NCBI RefSeq assembly: GCF_019977735.1
Contig: NZ_AP025018.1
Location: 10,544,580 to 10,608,579 of the forward strand
DNA from: Calothrix sp. PCC 7716
GTDB lineage: Bacteria > Cyanobacteriota > Cyanobacteriia > Cyanobacteriales > Nostocaceae
DNA length: 64,000 bases
Reading direction: 5' to 3'
In this document: positions 45,468 to 54,592 of the stretch, one piece after another
Numbering within the stretch: position 1 is the first letter of the stretch
How the letters are laid out: every line of letters begins with the position of its first letter
Notes under the pieces: generated by a model
What the model was told of the DNA's origin: nothing
What the model saw: only the letters and a program-made list of their open reading frames with translations
Databases searched by the model: none
Translations under genes and position numbers: made by a program

Positions 45468-45746
45468 ATGCGGAGCTTTTTTCTTAAAGAAATTCAACAA
45501 ACCAACAGCGAAGTATTAAATCAAGCTGATGTTGAACCTGTTTTGCTGACTGAGGAATCGCAAAAAAGCTATGTTATTATGTCAGTTGAAAATTACGAAA
45601 AACTCATGGATAAACTTGCTCTACTTGAAGATTTAATTTTAGGACAACAAGCCCAAGCAGCACTCTCTAATTCTAAAATGGTTGGTACAGAAAAGTTTAT
45701 GGCAGAACTCAAGCGATTGGCTGCGCTTGATAATGATAGTCTATAG
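45468..45746 (+). CDS. Phd/YefM-type antitoxin
   Basis: 92 residues. The central LTEESQKSYVIMSVENYEKL (about 26-45) is the Phd/YefM DNA-binding and dimerisation core, followed by a helix (MDKLALLEDLILGQQAQAAL) and a charged tail that would bind and neutralise the toxin. The adjacent RelE-type toxin overlaps its end, the standard antitoxin-first operon in which the pair represses its own promoter. Confidence 0.75.
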   Translation: MRSFFLKEIQQTNSEVLNQADVEPVLLTEESQKSYVIMSVENYEKLMDKLALLEDLILGQQAQAALSNSKMVGTEKFMAELKRLAALDNDSL

Positions 45747-46029
45747 TATGGCAAAACTTGATGGTTTAGAGATAATTCTTGAGTTTATTAAAGGTTTACA
45801 GCCTAAAATCGCTGCCCAGATAGCTAAAAAAGTTATGTCATTAAATGTTGACCCTCTACCTGCTGATTATAAAGAACTAACTGGTTACACAGGATATTAT
45901 CGTGTAGACTCAGGTGAGTATCGCATTGTTTACCGATTTGATACTGATGCTGATTTGGTTGAAATAATTTTAGTCGGAAAGCGTAACGATGATGAAGTGT
46001 ATAAACAACTTAAGCGCTTATTAGGCTGA
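45733..46029 (+). CDS. RelE/ParE-family toxin
   Basis: 98 residues from ATG 45733, overlapping the antitoxin by 14 bp; ATG 45748 is an alternative. Seen: LEFIKGLQPKIAAQIAKKVM, PLPADYKELTGYTGYYRVDS, GEYRIVYRFD and the C-terminal LVEIILVGKRNDDEVYKQL, a RelE/ParE-type beta sheet with the conserved Gly-Tyr-Arg strand and Lys-Arg end. RelE relatives cleave mRNA in the ribosome; ParE relatives poison gyrase, and which applies is not determinable. Confidence 0.78.
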   Translation: MIVYSMAKLDGLEIILEFIKGLQPKIAAQIAKKVMSLNVDPLPADYKELTGYTGYYRVDSGEYRIVYRFDTDADLVEIILVGKRNDDEVYKQLKRLLG

Positions 46030-46146
46030 CGGATGTAACGGGTAAGTTATTTATCACAAAGTGTAGAGACATTAAATGTAACGTTTTCACCTATAATTTG
46101 TAACATTCAGAGGAGAATGTTGTTTTAAATTGATATAGAGTAAATG

Positions 46147-46743
46147 TTATATAGCAATAATCTGGCTGTACTCAGATACAGCGTCGTATTGGTCAGCCAT
46201 ACGTGAATGGCGAGCTATTAGTTCTAAATCCAAATCTGGTAGCAAAACACTTTTTGTAACTTTTTGATACATACCTGCTTGTAGCGAATGAACTGAGATT
46301 AGTCCATCTTCCCAATACCAAACTTCTGGTACACCTAAACGCTTGTATATTTCTAACTTATTGATACCACCACTTGTAACTGTTACTTCTAAAATTAGAT
46401 CAGGAATGGGTTTCTTTGTTTCTATGTTATATGACTCATCTGGCTCTCGACGACCCTTCTTTTCTTCTCTACCAAGCGTCGCACTTCCCCGCTTTTAAAA
46501 ACGTATTCTTTTTTCTCGAAAGTATGCTTCTAGCAATAAACTAAGAGTGCTTTTCGCATCTTCATGATCATCAGAAAGTGGGGACATAATTTCTAGAACA
46601 CCATCCAAATAAGTTAATCGGGCACCTGTTCCTGCAAGAGTGACATCAAGTTGCTCTAACTGTTCCCAGCTAACATCGTATAGCAAAACGTAAGTGCTAC
46701 TAGGTGTAGTAGGTTTTTCGAGGACTGGATTTGTCACGGTCAT
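46147..46743 (-). pseudogene. Uma2-family endonuclease gene with in-frame nonsense codon
   Basis: One frame of 199 codons covers a complete Uma2 (DUF820, PD-(D/E)XK-like) protein except for TAA at 46495-46497. Before it: VSWEQLEQLDVTLAGTGARL, YLDGVLEIMSPLSDDHE and YFREKRIRF. After it, in the same frame: KRGSATLGREEKKGRREPDE, SYNIETKKPIPDLILEVTVT, SGGINKLEIYKRLGV and PEVWYWEDGLI. The stop falls where relatives have a Tyr-type residue, so a single TAT/TAC to TAA change is enough. Uma2 proteins are abundant nuclease-like accessories in cyanobacteria. Probably inactive. Confidence 0.75.
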
Positions 46744-46796
46744 AAAGGTGTACTACGAAGAAACTTATTTCATAAATTATAGACCCCAAATTAAGA

Positions 46797-46945
46797 ACGG
46801 GCAAGGATGCCCATTCCACAAGACCTATTCCACAAGCCTATTCCACAAGACCTATTCCACAAGCCTATTCCACAAGCCTATTCCACAAGCCCATTCCACA
46901 AGCCCATTCCACAAGCCTATTCCACAGATGCCCATTCCATAGATG
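46797..46945. repeat. Tandem (CCTATTCCACAAG)n / (CCCATTCCACAAG)n tract
   Basis: About nine units of 13-16 bp derived from the end of the dispersed GGGCAAGGATGCCCATTCCACAAG element, apparently by local amplification. Occupies most of the gap upstream of the argS stop. Confidence 0.85.
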
Positions 46946-46962
46946 AGTTAACATGTTTGTTT

Positions 46963-48720
46963 TTACATGCGTTCTAAAACTGGGATTCCTAGTAGAGATA
47001 AACCAAGTTTTAGGGTACGCGCGGTTAAATCACATAGTGCTAACCGTGATGTGCGTACTGGTTCTTCTGATTTGAGAACGGGACAGTTTTCGTAGAACTT
47101 GTTATATTTATCGCTTAAGTCATACAAGTATTCGCACAAGCGGTTGGGTAATAATTCTTGTTCAACGGTATTAATTACTTCACCTAGTTGTAGTATGTGT
47201 TTGGCTAGGGTAAATTCAGTTTCTTCGCGTAACAGAATTTTTGCGTCGGCGCCGAATTTACTGAAATCAATATTACCTTCGCGTCCAATACTTTTAACCC
47301 GTGCGTAAGCATACAACATATACGGCGCCGTATTGCCTTTGAGCGAGAGCATTCTATCAAAGCTAAATTTATAGTCTGTTGTCCGGTTTTGGCTTAAGTC
47401 TGCATATTTAACAGCACTGATACCAACTACTTTGGAAGTGTTCGCAATAAACTCTTCTGTTTCGTTGTTTCCAGATTCTTTTAACCGTGTTTCTAAATCA
47501 TTGCGCGACCGAGTTACTGCTTCGTCTAGTAAATCCCGCAACCGCACTGTATCACCTGAACGGGTTTTAAATTTCTTGCCGTCTTCTCCTAATACTAAGC
47601 CAAATGGCACATGTACGATTTCTACGTCATCAGGTATCCACCCTGCCCGACGTGCTACTTGAAACACTCCTGCAAAGTGGTTCGCTTGTCCAGCGTCGGT
47701 GACATATACTAACCGTTTGGCGCCTTCGTTTTGTATCCTTTGTCGTAATGCTGCTAAATCTGTAGTAGCGTAGTTATATCCACCGTCTGTTTTTTGGACA
47801 ATTAACGGTAATGGTTTACCTTCTTTATTAGTAAATCCTTCTAAGAATACTACTTTGGCGCCGTCAGATTCTTCTAATAAACCTGCTTTTTCTAAATCTT
47901 CTACAACTGCCTTTAAGTAAGGGTTATAAAAAGATTCGCCACGTTCGGTCAAGTTAATATCAAGCAAGTCATATATTATTTGGAATTCTTTGCGTGACTG
48001 TTCGCATAATAGCTTCCATGCATGAGTGGTATCTTCGGCGCCTGCTTGTAATCGTACAACTTCTTGCCGTGCGGTTTCTTGGAATTTTTCGTCTGCGTCA
48101 AACCGTGCTTTGGCTTTTTTATAAAACTCTACTAAGTCACCAATATCTAATGCGTTTGCAGTTGTTAACGCTTCGGGGTACACTTCCCGTAAATAGGTAA
48201 TTAACATTCCAAACTGCGTTCCCCAGTCACCAACATGGTTTAACCGCAGTACATCATGCCCAATAAATTCTAAAATCCGAGCAATGCTATCGCCAATAAT
48301 TGTAGACCGCAAGTGTCCAACGTGCATTTCTTTGGCAATGTTGGGACTCGAAAAGTCTACAATTTCTCGCTTGGGATGTTGTGATATTGGTACACCTAAC
48401 CGTTCGTCTGCTTGTATTGCACTAAGTTGCGCTTCGAGATATTCTGTTTTTAACCGTAAGTTAATAAACCCTGGCCCTGCTATTTCTGGCGCCTCACAAA
48501 TATCTGATACATCAAGTTTATCTACAATTGCCTGAGCTACTGCGCGCGGTTGCTGTTTTAACTTTTTGGCTAACGGTAAAGCTAAGTTTGCTTGATAATC
48601 ACCAAATTTCGGATTATTTGTGGATACTAACATTACGTCAGTTCCCGCTAAGTCGGCGCCGAACGCCGCTACCGTTGCCTGTTCTACTTTTGATTTTAGT
48701 TGTTCTTGTGTAACGTTCAT
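46963..48720 (-). CDS. argS: Arginyl-tRNA synthetase
   Basis: 585 residues, normal length. Class I synthetase: N-terminal Add1 domain, HIGH motif as HVGHLRS within [20 protein letters not shown] (about 125-144), and the KMSKS-equivalent region [15 protein letters not shown] (about 382-396; the class Lys is displaced as usual in ArgRS). The C-terminal anticodon-binding DALR domain is present (YAYARVKSI onward). Essential housekeeping gene, transcribed alone. A 32-bp perfect palindrome lies 33 bp upstream of the start. Confidence 0.95.
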   Translation of the reverse strand: MNVTQEQLKSKVEQATVAAFGADLAGTDVMLVSTNNPKFGDYQANLALPLAKKLKQQPRAVAQAIVDKLDVSDICEAPEIAGPGFINLRLKTEYLEAQLSAIQADERLGVPISQHPKREIVDFSSPNIAKEMHVGHLRSTIIGDSIARILEFIGHDVLRLNHVGDWGTQFGMLITYLREVYPEALTTANALDIGDLVEFYKKAKARFDADEKFQETARQEVVRLQAGAEDTTHAWKLLCEQSRKEFQIIYDLLDINLTERGESFYNPYLKAVVEDLEKAGLLEESDGAKVVFLEGFTNKEGKPLPLIVQKTDGGYNYATTDLAALRQRIQNEGAKRLVYVTDAGQANHFAGVFQVARRAGWIPDDVEIVHVPFGLVLGEDGKKFKTRSGDTVRLRDLLDEAVTRSRNDLETRLKESGNNETEEFIANTSKVVGISAVKYADLSQNRTTDYKFSFDRMLSLKGNTAPYMLYAYARVKSIGREGNIDFSKFGADAKILLREETEFTLAKHILQLGEVINTVEQELLPNRLCEYLYDLSDKYNKFYENCPVLKSEEPVRTSRLALCDLTARTLKLGLSLLGIPVLERM

Positions 48721-48753
48721 GTGTAAGTTTGATAATTTATTTTATTCCGTTTG

Positions 48754-48785
48754 GTTGTAGAGACGTTACATGTAACGTCTCTACA
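48754..48785. repeat. 32-bp perfect palindrome upstream of argS
   Basis: TTGTAGAGACGTTACA followed directly by its reverse complement. Same family as 27228-27249. The gap to the next gene (about 350 bp) otherwise shows one GGCGCC and nothing recognised. Confidence 0.85.
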
Positions 48786-49069
48786 ACGTACATAAAATTC
48801 TGCAATGCAACAGACGTATTGTACCTCTAGCGCTTCTAAGTTATTGCGCTTATTCAGTAAATAGAATGTATGTGTAGCTGGAATGCAATCAATTATCCAG
48901 CAAGTTGATGCAAAATCCTTGCGGCGCCTATCTCTATTCTTTTACCGTCTTCGTCGCCACTTCATAAAATACATGCGTTACAACAATTAGCCGTATTATA
49001 GCAGAATATTAGTAAAAATAATTAAAATAGTACATGAGTTTGTAAAATGAGAACACGTCAAAAAAGGCA

Positions 49070-49846
49070 GTGTCTATGGTACCCCAGGTCAGTGAAGCCA
49101 CAAATAAGCGAGAAATGGTAATCACTTGGGAAGCGTTGCCCAATGATTTCCAGTTAGAGGATGAGCCAGTGGATAATACAAGTCAGCCAAAAGTGGCTGC
49201 GGCTTTAAGTGAAATTTTAGAACAATTGGGTTTTATCAAATCCAACATGTTAATCGCCTCGAATTTTGGTCTTTGTGCATATATCAACGGCGAACCAATT
49301 ATTAAAGCACCCGACTGGCTTTACGTACCTTCCGTTTTGCAAGTTTTACCAGACCGTAAAAGTTATACACCCTACTTAGAAGGGGATGTTCCTGCAATTG
49401 TAATAGAATTTTTATCTAAAACAGATGGTGGAGAATATTCTTCTAAAAGAACTCAGCCAGTAGGTAAGTGGTTTTTCTACGAGCAAATTCTACAGGTTCC
49501 TATTTACGCAATTTTTGACCCTGACGGCAGTTTACTAGAGTTTCACGAACTGGCTCAGGGACGCTATGAATTGAAGCAACCAGATGAAAATGGTCGTAAC
49601 TGGGTTGCTTCGATGGGTTTGTTTTTAGGAACATGGCGAGGAACAAAACAAGACCGAGCAGGGTATTGGTTACGATGGTGGGATGAAGCTGGTAATTTGT
49701 TGCCTTGGGGTGTAGAAGCTACCGAACAAGAACGTCAACGCGCGGAACAAGAACGTCAGCGTGCCGAACAAGAACGTTTGCAAAAAGAACGGTTAGCTGA
49801 CTATTTAAAATCTCAAGGTATTGACCCTGATAATTTACCAGCGTAA
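49070..49846 (+). CDS. Uma2-family endonuclease, intact
   Basis: 258 residues; start GTG 49070 or ATG 49076. Uma2/DUF820 core: APDWLYVPSV, AIVIEFLSKTDGGEYSSKRT, KWFFYEQILQVPIYAIFDPD and a WxRWWDEAGNLLP close. The C-terminus is a Gln/Glu/Arg coiled coil with an exact repeat of EQERQRA, common in Uma2 proteins, then LKSQGIDPDNLPA. A restriction-like PD-(D/E)XK fold is predicted for the family; the biological role is unknown. Confidence 0.75.
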   Translation: MSMVPQVSEATNKREMVITWEALPNDFQLEDEPVDNTSQPKVAAALSEILEQLGFIKSNMLIASNFGLCAYINGEPIIKAPDWLYVPSVLQVLPDRKSYTPYLEGDVPAIVIEFLSKTDGGEYSSKRTQPVGKWFFYEQILQVPIYAIFDPDGSLLEFHELAQGRYELKQPDENGRNWVASMGLFLGTWRGTKQDRAGYWLRWWDEAGNLLPWGVEATEQERQRAEQERQRAEQERLQKERLADYLKSQGIDPDNLPA

Positions 49847-50476
49847 TTTCCGTTTATCACAGTTTGTATAAAAGTACCCTCAATGGGTAATGCCGATTAG
49901 AGCTAGGCTTCGATAAGCTAAAACTGTGATACGGCAATAAATGGAAACATTCTGGTGGTTTAGATAATTATTGGTAAACTAGTAAGTATTAGTTTAGATT
50001 TGTAACATATCACACATTACAGATTTTTACTTGCTAGTTACCAATTTTTCATTTATATATGATTTTTAATACGGTTAACTAGTTAGATAGGCGCCACATA
50101 ATCAAATAGTCGTAAGATTTCTATTTAAGAACTTCAGAAACATCAACATCAGGATAATACTTAAGAGCGAAGTGCAAATAGGGCGATACAAAATACAGAG
50201 TATATCGTACATAAGAACTATATTGTGTGAACCGTGGTTCACATGAAGGTGCAGCAGAATTATTTCGACAAGCAATCATTTACGCAAGCTTGTACGCACG
50301 TTTACAGTCAATTTTTTAGAAGATTTGATATATAAACTGTAGATAGTTTTGTAGTATAACATATTTTGACATAAAATGAAATTTAAATACTACTTTACTT
50401 GCCAAAAAGTGTTTATGCAGTAGTCAAAAATTAACACGATGTTATATACTTAGAAAGTAGCTTATACGAAAATGGT
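49847..50476. other. 630-bp gap without a supported gene
   Basis: AT-rich. Holds one GGCGCC and one copy of the TGTGAACC palindrome (50226-50243). Short open frames on both strands around 50121-50330 overlap each other and lack family features. Confidence 0.5.
50226..50243. repeat. Perfect palindrome TGTGAACCGTGGTTCACA
   Basis: Second copy in the window, identical to 27180-27197, 230 bp upstream of the antitoxin gene. Confidence 0.8.
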
Positions 50477-50713
50477 ATGGTACAGCTTTTACAAGGCATA
50501 TGTAATAATGGCAAATTAATTTTGAAGGAAGAGCTTAGTTCAGAACTAGAGGGAAAAAGTTTACAAGTAATGATTATTGATACAAGCGAATCTAATCAAG
50601 ATTTTTCTTCTCATGAATCGAAGCTAAAGCAGTTTATGGAGCAAGTAAAGAGATATTCATTCCGGCTTCCTGAAGATTATAAGTTTAATAGAGACGAGAT
50701 ATATGACAGATAG
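50477..50713 (+). CDS. Probable antitoxin of a PIN-domain toxin
   Basis: 78 residues. N-terminal beta strands (LLQGICNNGKLILKEEL, GKSLQVMIID) suggest a small SpoVT/AbrB- or DUF2281-like DNA-binding fold. The C-terminal helix and tail (KLKQFMEQVKRYSFRLPEDY, KFNRDEIYDR) are typical of toxin-binding tails. It overlaps the PIN gene by 11 bp, the usual organisation of vapBC-like pairs. Assignment rests mainly on context. Confidence 0.6.
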   Translation: MVQLLQGICNNGKLILKEELSSELEGKSLQVMIIDTSESNQDFSSHESKLKQFMEQVKRYSFRLPEDYKFNRDEIYDR

Positions 50714-51117
50714 GATTTTTTTAGATACAAACCTTTGGGTTTACCTATATGCAGAAAATCCACTCGATAAACATCAAAAAGTTGAGGAGATTATTCAAAA
50801 TCAATCGAAATCAATTCAAGTCAGTACTCAGGTTTTAGGTGAATTATTCCACGTTATAACGAGAAAAAAAATTTACATCAAAACCTGATGCTGTAAATAT
50901 AATTACAAATATTGTTAATTTATTTACAATTACAGAGATAGATGCACCAAAAGTTTTGCAAGCTTTAGAGATTAATACGAGGTATGGTTACTCTTATTGG
51001 GATAGTCTTATTGTCGCAACAGCACTCATATGCGGTTGCTCAATAATATATTCGGAAGATATGCACCATAATCAACTTATAGACGGAAAACTAAATATCA
51101 TAAACCCATTTAAATGA
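50703..51117 (+). pseudogene. PIN-domain (VapC-like) toxin, frameshifted in a poly-A run
   Basis: The first frame encodes MTDRIFLDTNLWVYLYAENP with the first PIN acidic residue, and VSTQVLGELFHVITRKK with the conserved Glu, then ends at TGA 50886. The +1-shifted frame continues the domain: FTSKPDAVNIITNIVNLF, RYGYSYWDSLIVATALICGC with the third acidic residue, IIYSEDM with the fourth, and INPFK then TGA 51115-51117. The shift lies in a run of eight A (about 50854-50861); seven A would restore one 137-residue PIN protein. It could be a true mutation, phase variation, transcriptional slippage or a sequencing error. Confidence 0.78.
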
Positions 51118-51174
51118 ATGGAATGTTAGCTTAACATTGACTTTAGTGGCATACGGCTAAAATATCTATTGGAA

Positions 51175-51192
51175 TGTGAACCACGGTTCACA
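51175..51192. repeat. Perfect palindrome TGTGAACCACGGTTCACA
   Basis: Third copy (reverse-complement centre AC), 170 bp before the first kinase gene. Confidence 0.8.
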
Positions 51193-51362
51193 TTTGGGCA
51201 CCAGTTGTAGAGGAGTGATAATAAAAACTACTACTGATAAGCTGTTGTTATGTATTCTCGAACAGCGAGTCCGTTGTCCGTTCTCAGTTGCTAGCCTTTT
51301 TTTTTGCAAATGTGCCACAATCAAAAGCAATAAGTCAGTAGCGTTTGCACAAAACGATGTAC

Positions 51363-52510
51363 ATGCTCACACCGGGAACAAAACTTAACAATCGCTACGA
51401 AATTTTGAAACCATTGTCCGGTGGTGGTATGGGAGATGCTTATCTCGCGCGCGATACGTGGAAGGAAGGGGAAAATCGATGCGTTGTCAAGCAACTCAAG
51501 CCAGATAAAGTTGAACCTCGCACAATACGTTTATTTAATAATGAGGCACAAACGCTGTGTAGATTAGGAAGTCATGACCAAATTCCTGAGTTACTCGCAC
51601 ATTTTGAACAAAACGATAATTTTTACTTGGTTCAAGAATTCATTCAAGGACATGACCTCAGTGAAGAAATATCACCAAATCAACCGTGGAGTGAAGCTAG
51701 GGTTATCGAGTTTATCGAAGATATTCTCAAAATTCTAGTATTTGTGCATCATAACAAAGTTATTCATCGTGATATTAAACCAAGTAATATCATGCGGCGC
51801 GACAAAGATGGTAAACTTGTATTGATTGATTTTGGTGGAGTAAAGCAAGTCAGAATACAAGAAAATTCGACGATAGCAACACCTGTTGTTGGTACTTACG
51901 GGTACATGCCAGATGAACAAATTAAAAATCAGGCAAAACTGTGTAGTGATATTTTCGCTGTTGGAATGGTAGCTATTCAGGCATCAACAGGAAAACAGCC
52001 ATCAGAATTGTTTAAGCTGGAACGAGATGCCAAGACAGGACAATTTTTGTGGCATAATTACGCAAAACTAAACGCTAGTCTCGCGCGGATTTTATATAAG
52101 ATGGTGCAATTTCATCACGAATTGCGGTATCAGGCGGCAAATGAAGCGTTAGAAGCTGTAATAAATTTATCGTTGACTGTAGAATATTGGCTTGATAATG
52201 TTAGTCAGTTTATACAGGAAAAAGACTACCACAAAGCAGCCCAAGCGTGCCAGCAAGCGATTAATGTAAATTCAAATTCTTATACTGCCTGGTATTACCA
52301 CGGAATTATTTTGCGTAAATTGGGACAAAACGATAATGCAGTTTTATCTTACGACCAAGCAATTAGAATTCAACCACTTAGCTCAGAAGCTTGGTATAGT
52401 CGTGGTTTAGTTCTTGATGAAATGGCAAGAGACGAAGATGCGCTTGCATCATTTGATAAAGCAATTCAACTTAAGCCCGATTATGCACAAGCTTGGGTTT
52501 GTCGTGGTAC
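51363..52510 (+). pseudogene. Ser/Thr kinase-TPR gene 1, 5' part, interrupted by IS
   Basis: Encodes a complete protein kinase domain: glycine loop LSGGGMGDAYLA, catalytic-core Lys in VVKQLKP, HRDIKPSN, DFGG and GYMPDEQ, then TPR units 1-3 and the first few residues of unit 4 (AWVCRGT). There the IS enters. Reading on into the IS adds a false tail and stops at TAA 52581. Start taken at MLTPGTKLNNRY; ATG 51357 is possible. Joining this part, with its GTAC, to 53929 onward restores one 567-residue protein in frame. The truncated product could still fold as a kinase with three TPRs. It belongs to the cyanobacterial PknB-like kinase-TPR group. Confidence 0.85.
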
Positions 52511-53924
52511 CTCATATCTTGCACCTAACGTAAAAACCCGTATAAAGCCAATTAGAGATGGTAAAACTATAACCAAAAGATAATTTTATTACCTAAGTAT
52601 GAAAGAACATATTTTTGACTACGAGGCACCATATTAATACGTATTTTAAAGCTGAATTTTCATTTGATAATGGCGCCATTGAATTGAAAAATACATACAA
52701 ATATACTGTTAGCAGTAAGTGATAATGAATTTAATTTGCATTGTGGCGCCAAAACATGAGAAAAAGGGCGTTGAAGTTTATATGAATAAGCAAGAAATAT
52801 GGTTTCAATTCTTGCCCACGCCCAAAATCTAGTTTACACTTTGCTGTCATTGATGCCTTCTACCTACCAACAAGAAAATCTCGAAGCGATGTTTGGGATG
52901 TTTTTAGAGGCACAAGGTTATCCTCTACCTCAACACAGTAAAAGTAAGTCAGCTAGCGCCTTAAGCAGATTTCTCAACGTTTATAATTGGTCAACTAGAG
53001 GTGTGATTCGCACTGCCCGTAACCGTATTATTAAGGAGATTTTATCTGAGCGTTCGTTGGGGCGCCAACCATTTTTACAAGTTATTATTGACCTAACAAC
53101 TTTGGAGAAAGCCGGAAAATTTAAGGGGCTTGAAAGCTTAATCAGCGTTTACCACGGAAAACGAGGTATGCATTTGGTTGTGGTGTACTTAGTTGTTGGT
53201 CGGTGGCGAATACCCTGGAGCTTCCGTGTTTGGAGGGGGAAAGGCGCCACTTCCCCAGCAAGATTAGGATTAAAAATGGTTAAATCTTTACCTAAAAAAT
53301 TAACCAAGCACTTTAAAGAGGTAATGGTTTTAGTAGATACAGGCTTCGGCAGTATCCAATTTATACACGGTGTTCGAGAGAAAAAATTTCACATAATTGC
53401 TGGCATAGCTTGTACCCGTAAGTTAGTTGATGGGCGCAGTGTCGCCCAATTACACAAACGAGGACAGCAACTTTACCTTCAGGGTTTAAAATTTCCTGTC
53501 TATATATCCTGGTATTATTTTAAGCGTCATGACGGTAAGTATGAGAAACGATTTGTTATTTCAACCAAAGCCCTCAAAGCAAGCACTATTTCTTGGTGGG
53601 GTAAACGAAGATGGCAGATAGAGGGTTGGTTTAAAACCGCAAAACACCGTTTTGGATTACATCGCTTTGGACAAGGAACCCTCCTAGGGGTTTATCGCTG
53701 GTTAGTGTTGTCCCTGATATCTTATGTTTTGGCACATTGGGCTTATTTATCGACATCGGGCGCCAACGGCGACTTACCTGACTGGGGTGAAGCAGCAGAA
53801 ATTGCATTCCAAACTATATTTCCCCATTTAGTAGTGTTACTTCTTTTACAACATATCGAACAGATGAGAGACTTGCTACTGAGTCAAGGAATTGACATCC
53901 AAATTTCCAGGTGCAAGATATGAG
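52511..53924 (+). mobile_element. Complete insertion sequence, IS4-superfamily type (1,414 bp)
   Basis: Terminal inverted repeats are 16 bp and perfect: CTCATATCTTGCACCT at 52511-52526 and its reverse complement at 53909-53924. Target site duplications of GTAC flank it at 52507-52510 and 53925-53928. Excision of the element with one GTAC restores the kinase gene frame across a TPR unit. One transposase gene is inside and its stop lies within the right repeat. The precise repeats suggest recent insertion. Confidence 0.93.
52799..53923 (+). CDS. DDE transposase, IS4-superfamily (IS4/IS701-like)
   Basis: 374 residues, basic. Probable catalytic residues: Asp in LQVIIDLTTLEK (about 93), Asp in VMVLVDTGFGSI (about 180), and Glu in RRWQIEGWFKTAKHRFGLHR (about 281), matching the W..R..IE..F...K..xGL pattern of IS4-type enzymes. 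It catalyses cut-and-paste movement of the surrounding element. No frameshift or premature stop, so probably active. About 290 bp of non-coding leader precede it inside the IS. Exact family is uncertain: a 4-bp duplication fits IS701-like better than classical IS4, but GTAC is not the usual IS701 target. Confidence 0.85.
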   Translation: MVSILAHAQNLVYTLLSLMPSTYQQENLEAMFGMFLEAQGYPLPQHSKSKSASALSRFLNVYNWSTRGVIRTARNRIIKEILSERSLGRQPFLQVIIDLTTLEKAGKFKGLESLISVYHGKRGMHLVVVYLVVGRWRIPWSFRVWRGKGATSPARLGLKMVKSLPKKLTKHFKEVMVLVDTGFGSIQFIHGVREKKFHIIAGIACTRKLVDGRSVAQLHKRGQQLYLQGLKFPVYISWYYFKRHDGKYEKRFVISTKALKASTISWWGKRRWQIEGWFKTAKHRFGLHRFGQGTLLGVYRWLVLSLISYVLAHWAYLSTSGANGDLPDWGEAAEIAFQTIFPHLVVLLLLQHIEQMRDLLLSQGIDIQISRCKI

Positions 53925-53928
53925 GTAC

Positions 53929-54484
53929 GATACTTAATAAACAGTCAAGGTATAATATTGCTTTAGCATCATTCGGTCAAGCAATTCAATATCAACCCGA
54001 TAATACACTAGCTTGGGCTGGTCGTGGTTGGACATTAAATTGTTTGCAACGGTATTTAGAAGCGCTAGCATGTTTTAACGAAGCTATTAAAATACAACCC
54101 AATAATCCTGAAACTTGGTATAGTCGTGGTATTGCGCTTGCTAATTTGGAAAAATATGAAGATGCGGTGGCATCATACAAGCAAGCAGTAAAGATTAAAT
54201 CTAATTACTATCAAGCTTGGTACAGTCTTGGAATTGTGCTGGAGAAGTTGGGCAAGAACGAAGATGCAATGATTTACTATGACCGCGCGCTTCAAATTCA
54301 ACCCAATGACGCTGATATATGGAACAGTCGTGGTGTTACTTTGATGACCTTAAAAAAATATGACGAAGCGCTAGTTTCGTTCAAACAAGCATTAAATGTA
54401 AAGCCTGACCACGAAATGGCAATTGATAACAGTAAGAAAGCAGAGAATAAATTGCGAAAACCTTCATTCTTGCGTTGGTTGTAG
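53929..54484 (+). pseudogene. Ser/Thr kinase-TPR gene 1, 3' part
   Basis: Continues the interrupted frame: the rest of TPR unit 4 (ILNKQSRYNIALASFGQAIQ), then units 5-8, each 34 residues with the W-x-x-x-G/A-x-A and A..SY/CF..A pattern, ending KKAENKLRKPSFLRWL. Without the IS the protein would have eight TPRs and no membrane helix. A protein starting at an internal ATG (54044) is possible but unlikely to be useful. The final 16 residues recur in a relic at 57251-57301. Confidence 0.85.
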
Positions 54485-54592
54485 GTAAAATCGCTTGCTT
54501 TATACACGTTTATAATTTATAACACTTATTAACGATGTCAAAATGTATAATTAAATTTAGTAATACTGCTTATACTACATCGTATATCACCT

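Noticed and set aside
46797-46945. CRISPR or coding repeat (IPQAHSTSP-like translation)
   Set aside because: Tandem 13-16 bp units without spacers, clearly derived from the dispersed CCATTCCACAAG repeat; the open frame is a by-product.
50121-50279. 52-codon minus-strand frame in the gap before the antitoxin
   Set aside because: It starts with ATG but reads through the TGTGAACC palindrome, overlaps a short plus-strand frame and matches no family I know.
51176-51388. 70-codon plus-strand frame before kinase gene 1
   Set aside because: It begins in the palindrome, overlaps the kinase start in another frame and has no protein-like pattern.
52511-52583. Extension of kinase gene 1 to TAA at 52581 as a natural C-terminus
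   Set aside because: This part is the IS terminal repeat and leader; the true continuation lies beyond the IS.
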